Shown piece by piece: positions 62,815 through 64,000 of a stretch of DNA of 64,000 nucleotides (positions are counted from its first letter, which is position 1; each line of letters starts with the position of its first letter). The DNA comes from Vibrio pomeroyi. Lineage in GTDB: Bacteria; Pseudomonadota; Gammaproteobacteria; Enterobacterales; Vibrionaceae. A program made the translations under genes and the position numbers. The notes under the pieces were generated by a model. That model was not told where the DNA came from, ran no database searches, and was given only the letters and a program-made list of their open reading frames with translations. Location: assembly GCF_024347595.1 (NCBI RefSeq), contig NZ_AP025507.1:1240001-1304000 (forward strand), read 5' to 3'.

Positions 62815-63837
62815 GTGATAAGAGAAATGCCACATTCAAAGCCATTTTCTTTGGCTCATTCATGTTGGACACTGGTTGTCCCTGTACTCTGTTTATCTGT
62901 TCCCAGTATTGCTTCTGCAAATGAGATATCTGATCTCATTCGCAAGGAGATTGAGCGAAATTTTGCAACCAGCGTGCTTCTTAACGACACCGATGTATTT
63001 ACCTTTGGTATCAATAACTTTGACCCAAACGAAGTATTTCGCTTAGACAATGAAGAGATTGGTTCGAGTGATTCGGTAAGCAGAAGACAAAATATGGCCT
63101 CTCTCAGCCTACCTTATACTTTCAAATTACCCGCCACTATTGAAGATAACCACCAAGAGGTGACGCTGCGTCTGTCTGCATTGCGCACAGAGAATGAAGT
63201 CAATTATTCATCAGCGTCCGTGTCTGATTTTCAAAAAGAGACAGTCATTTCGGGGTATGTTGAGTTTTCGAATGTCGCCCAATTAGATGAATACTGGAGC
63301 TTTCATTCTAGTATTGGCAATCACATCTCATATTATCGCAATGAATACGATTATCGCGGTAATGTACCCCAGCCTTTGGTAGATGCGATTGATGGGGTTT
63401 ATCTCAATACTGACGCTTGGGCTTACATAGTAGAACCTAAGATTAAATTGATCTATGAAGACAAGAATAACTGGGGCAAATATAAACTCAGTACGAGTTG
63501 GCATTATTTCAACGGTCTCGGTTGGGGAGACGCCAATAACGGTAATGTAGGCCACCCAGAAGGTTGGTACATCGCCAATGAAGCGAAGATATTTTATGAC
63601 TTAGTTCGTTGGGATAAGAACATTACGTCCATGTATTCGAGCATCAAGAGAATTGATATTGGTGGTGATACCGTCGTGCCTATGGGTACAACGTCGTATT
63701 ACGAGGGCAGTGTAGGCTGGCTGCTTAACCCAAACCTATTTAACGAATGGGTCGATAATGTGGGCATTGGCTTTACCATCAATTACGGAAGCAGTTTGAA
63801 AGGCGGTAGCTTGGTGATCTTCTTTAACCAAGATTAA
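62815..63837 (+). CDS. Solitary outer-membrane autotransporter-like beta-barrel
   Basis: A 340-residue exported protein: signal peptide ending ASA near residue 35, then beta-strand-rich sequence with many aromatic residues to the end. It fits the 'solitary outer membrane autotransporter beta-barrel' family (PF11557-like), which has a barrel with no passenger. The start is GTG at 62815, with AGGAAG 7 bases upstream; ATG 62827 is the alternative. It is close to the upstream diguanylate cyclase gene (65 bases), so co-expression is possible. Function unknown. Confidence 0.8.
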   Translation: MIREMPHSKPFSLAHSCWTLVVPVLCLSVPSIASANEISDLIRKEIERNFATSVLLNDTDVFTFGINNFDPNEVFRLDNEEIGSSDSVSRRQNMASLSLPYTFKLPATIEDNHQEVTLRLSALRTENEVNYSSASVSDFQKETVISGYVEFSNVAQLDEYWSFHSSIGNHISYYRNEYDYRGNVPQPLVDAIDGVYLNTDAWAYIVEPKIKLIYEDKNNWGKYKLSTSWHYFNGLGWGDANNGNVGHPEGWYIANEAKIFYDLVRWDKNITSMYSSIKRIDIGGDTVVPMGTTSYYEGSVGWLLNPNLFNEWVDNVGIGFTINYGSSLKGGSLVIFFNQD

Positions 63838-63929
63838 ACACTGACCAAGTACCACCAACTCCACCAAGCGTAGGCTGCCTTACAATAAATAGTTTGGCGT
63901 TATAGTGACTCGATCTTTTAACTATGACG

Positions 63930-64000
63930 TTAACTATTAACGCACAGTTTGTTTCGTCCGGTTTCTTTCGCTTTGTAGAGCGCGTTATCGGCAAGCTTCA
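63930..64000 (-). CDS. Diguanylate cyclase, C-terminal end only
   Basis: The minus strand, read from the right edge, encodes the last 22 residues of a GGDEF domain with the typical end ADNALYKAKETGRNK and a stop at 63930-63932. The 5' part lies beyond the window. The whole protein's other domains cannot be seen. Confidence 0.85.
   Translation of the reverse strand, partial: KLADNALYKAKETGRNKLCVNS

Overview
The window looks like a stretch of a marine Vibrio chromosome, probably from the Splendidus clade and probably from the second chromosome. The protein families, the AT-leaning base composition and the synteny all point that way: in V. cholerae, nrdDG, modABC and the second fabH beside trxC all lie on chromosome 2. 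Species and replicon are inferences. Genes are dense and intact. I see no prophage, IS element, CRISPR array, rRNA operon or replication origin. The one mobile-type sequence is a small element with inverted ends at 5718-5879.

Region by region. (1) 0.3-1.1 kb holds five tRNA genes, Leu-Cys-Gly-Leu-Cys, in which a Leu-Cys block is duplicated. (2) 1.5-6.8 kb is a nitrite module: nirB, nirD, nirC and the siroheme methyltransferase cobA, behind an FNR-type promoter. (3) 6.9-11.8 kb carries a DUF4174 protein, a NYN-domain protein, a CpxRA-like two-component pair and a dicarboxylate/glutamate symporter with a CRP site. (4) 12.2-27 kb is an iron/metal island. A TonB-dependent siderophore receptor is followed by a complete TonB2-type energising operon (DUF3450, TtpC, ExbB, ExbD, TonB, TPR). 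Then comes an eight-gene operon combining a PepSY membrane protein, a DUF2271 protein with a flavinylation-like motif, a DUF4198 protein, two further envelope proteins and a metal ABC transporter with two dissimilar binding proteins. Fur-box-like sites precede all three units. (5) 27-34.4 kb is accessory: acetyltransferase, YgbA family, a MATE/AraC divergon, two stand-alone winged-helix proteins, an MFS transporter and an AraC regulator. (6) 34.7-38 kb is an AlkK/AlkJ-like acyl-CoA ligase plus GMC dehydrogenase pair. (7) 38-43.7 kb holds trxC, a second fabH, an acetyltransferase, a glycosyltransferase, a split YeeE/YedE transporter and a secreted endonuclease/phosphatase-family protein. (8) 44-46.7 kb is nrdD-nrdG with FNR and paired NrdR sites. 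(9) 46.8-56.5 kb has a second MATE/AraC divergon, an aromatic aminotransferase, a retropepsin-like lipoprotein, a YbiT-type ABC-F protein, a chemoreceptor and two small envelope proteins. (10) 56.8-64 kb has cobyric acid synthase, modABC, a DUF3069 protein, a response-regulator diguanylate cyclase, a solitary outer-membrane barrel protein and the C-terminal end of another diguanylate cyclase.

Two themes tie the window together. One is anaerobic life: FNR-type sites before nirB and nrdD, with siroheme supply, molybdate uptake and cobyric acid synthase encoded nearby. The other is metal acquisition. The strongest candidate for an undescribed system is the 20.3-27.0 kb operon, which I read as a periplasmic flavin-dependent metal reductase joined to an ABC importer. 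Functions are assigned by reading protein motifs, without database searches.
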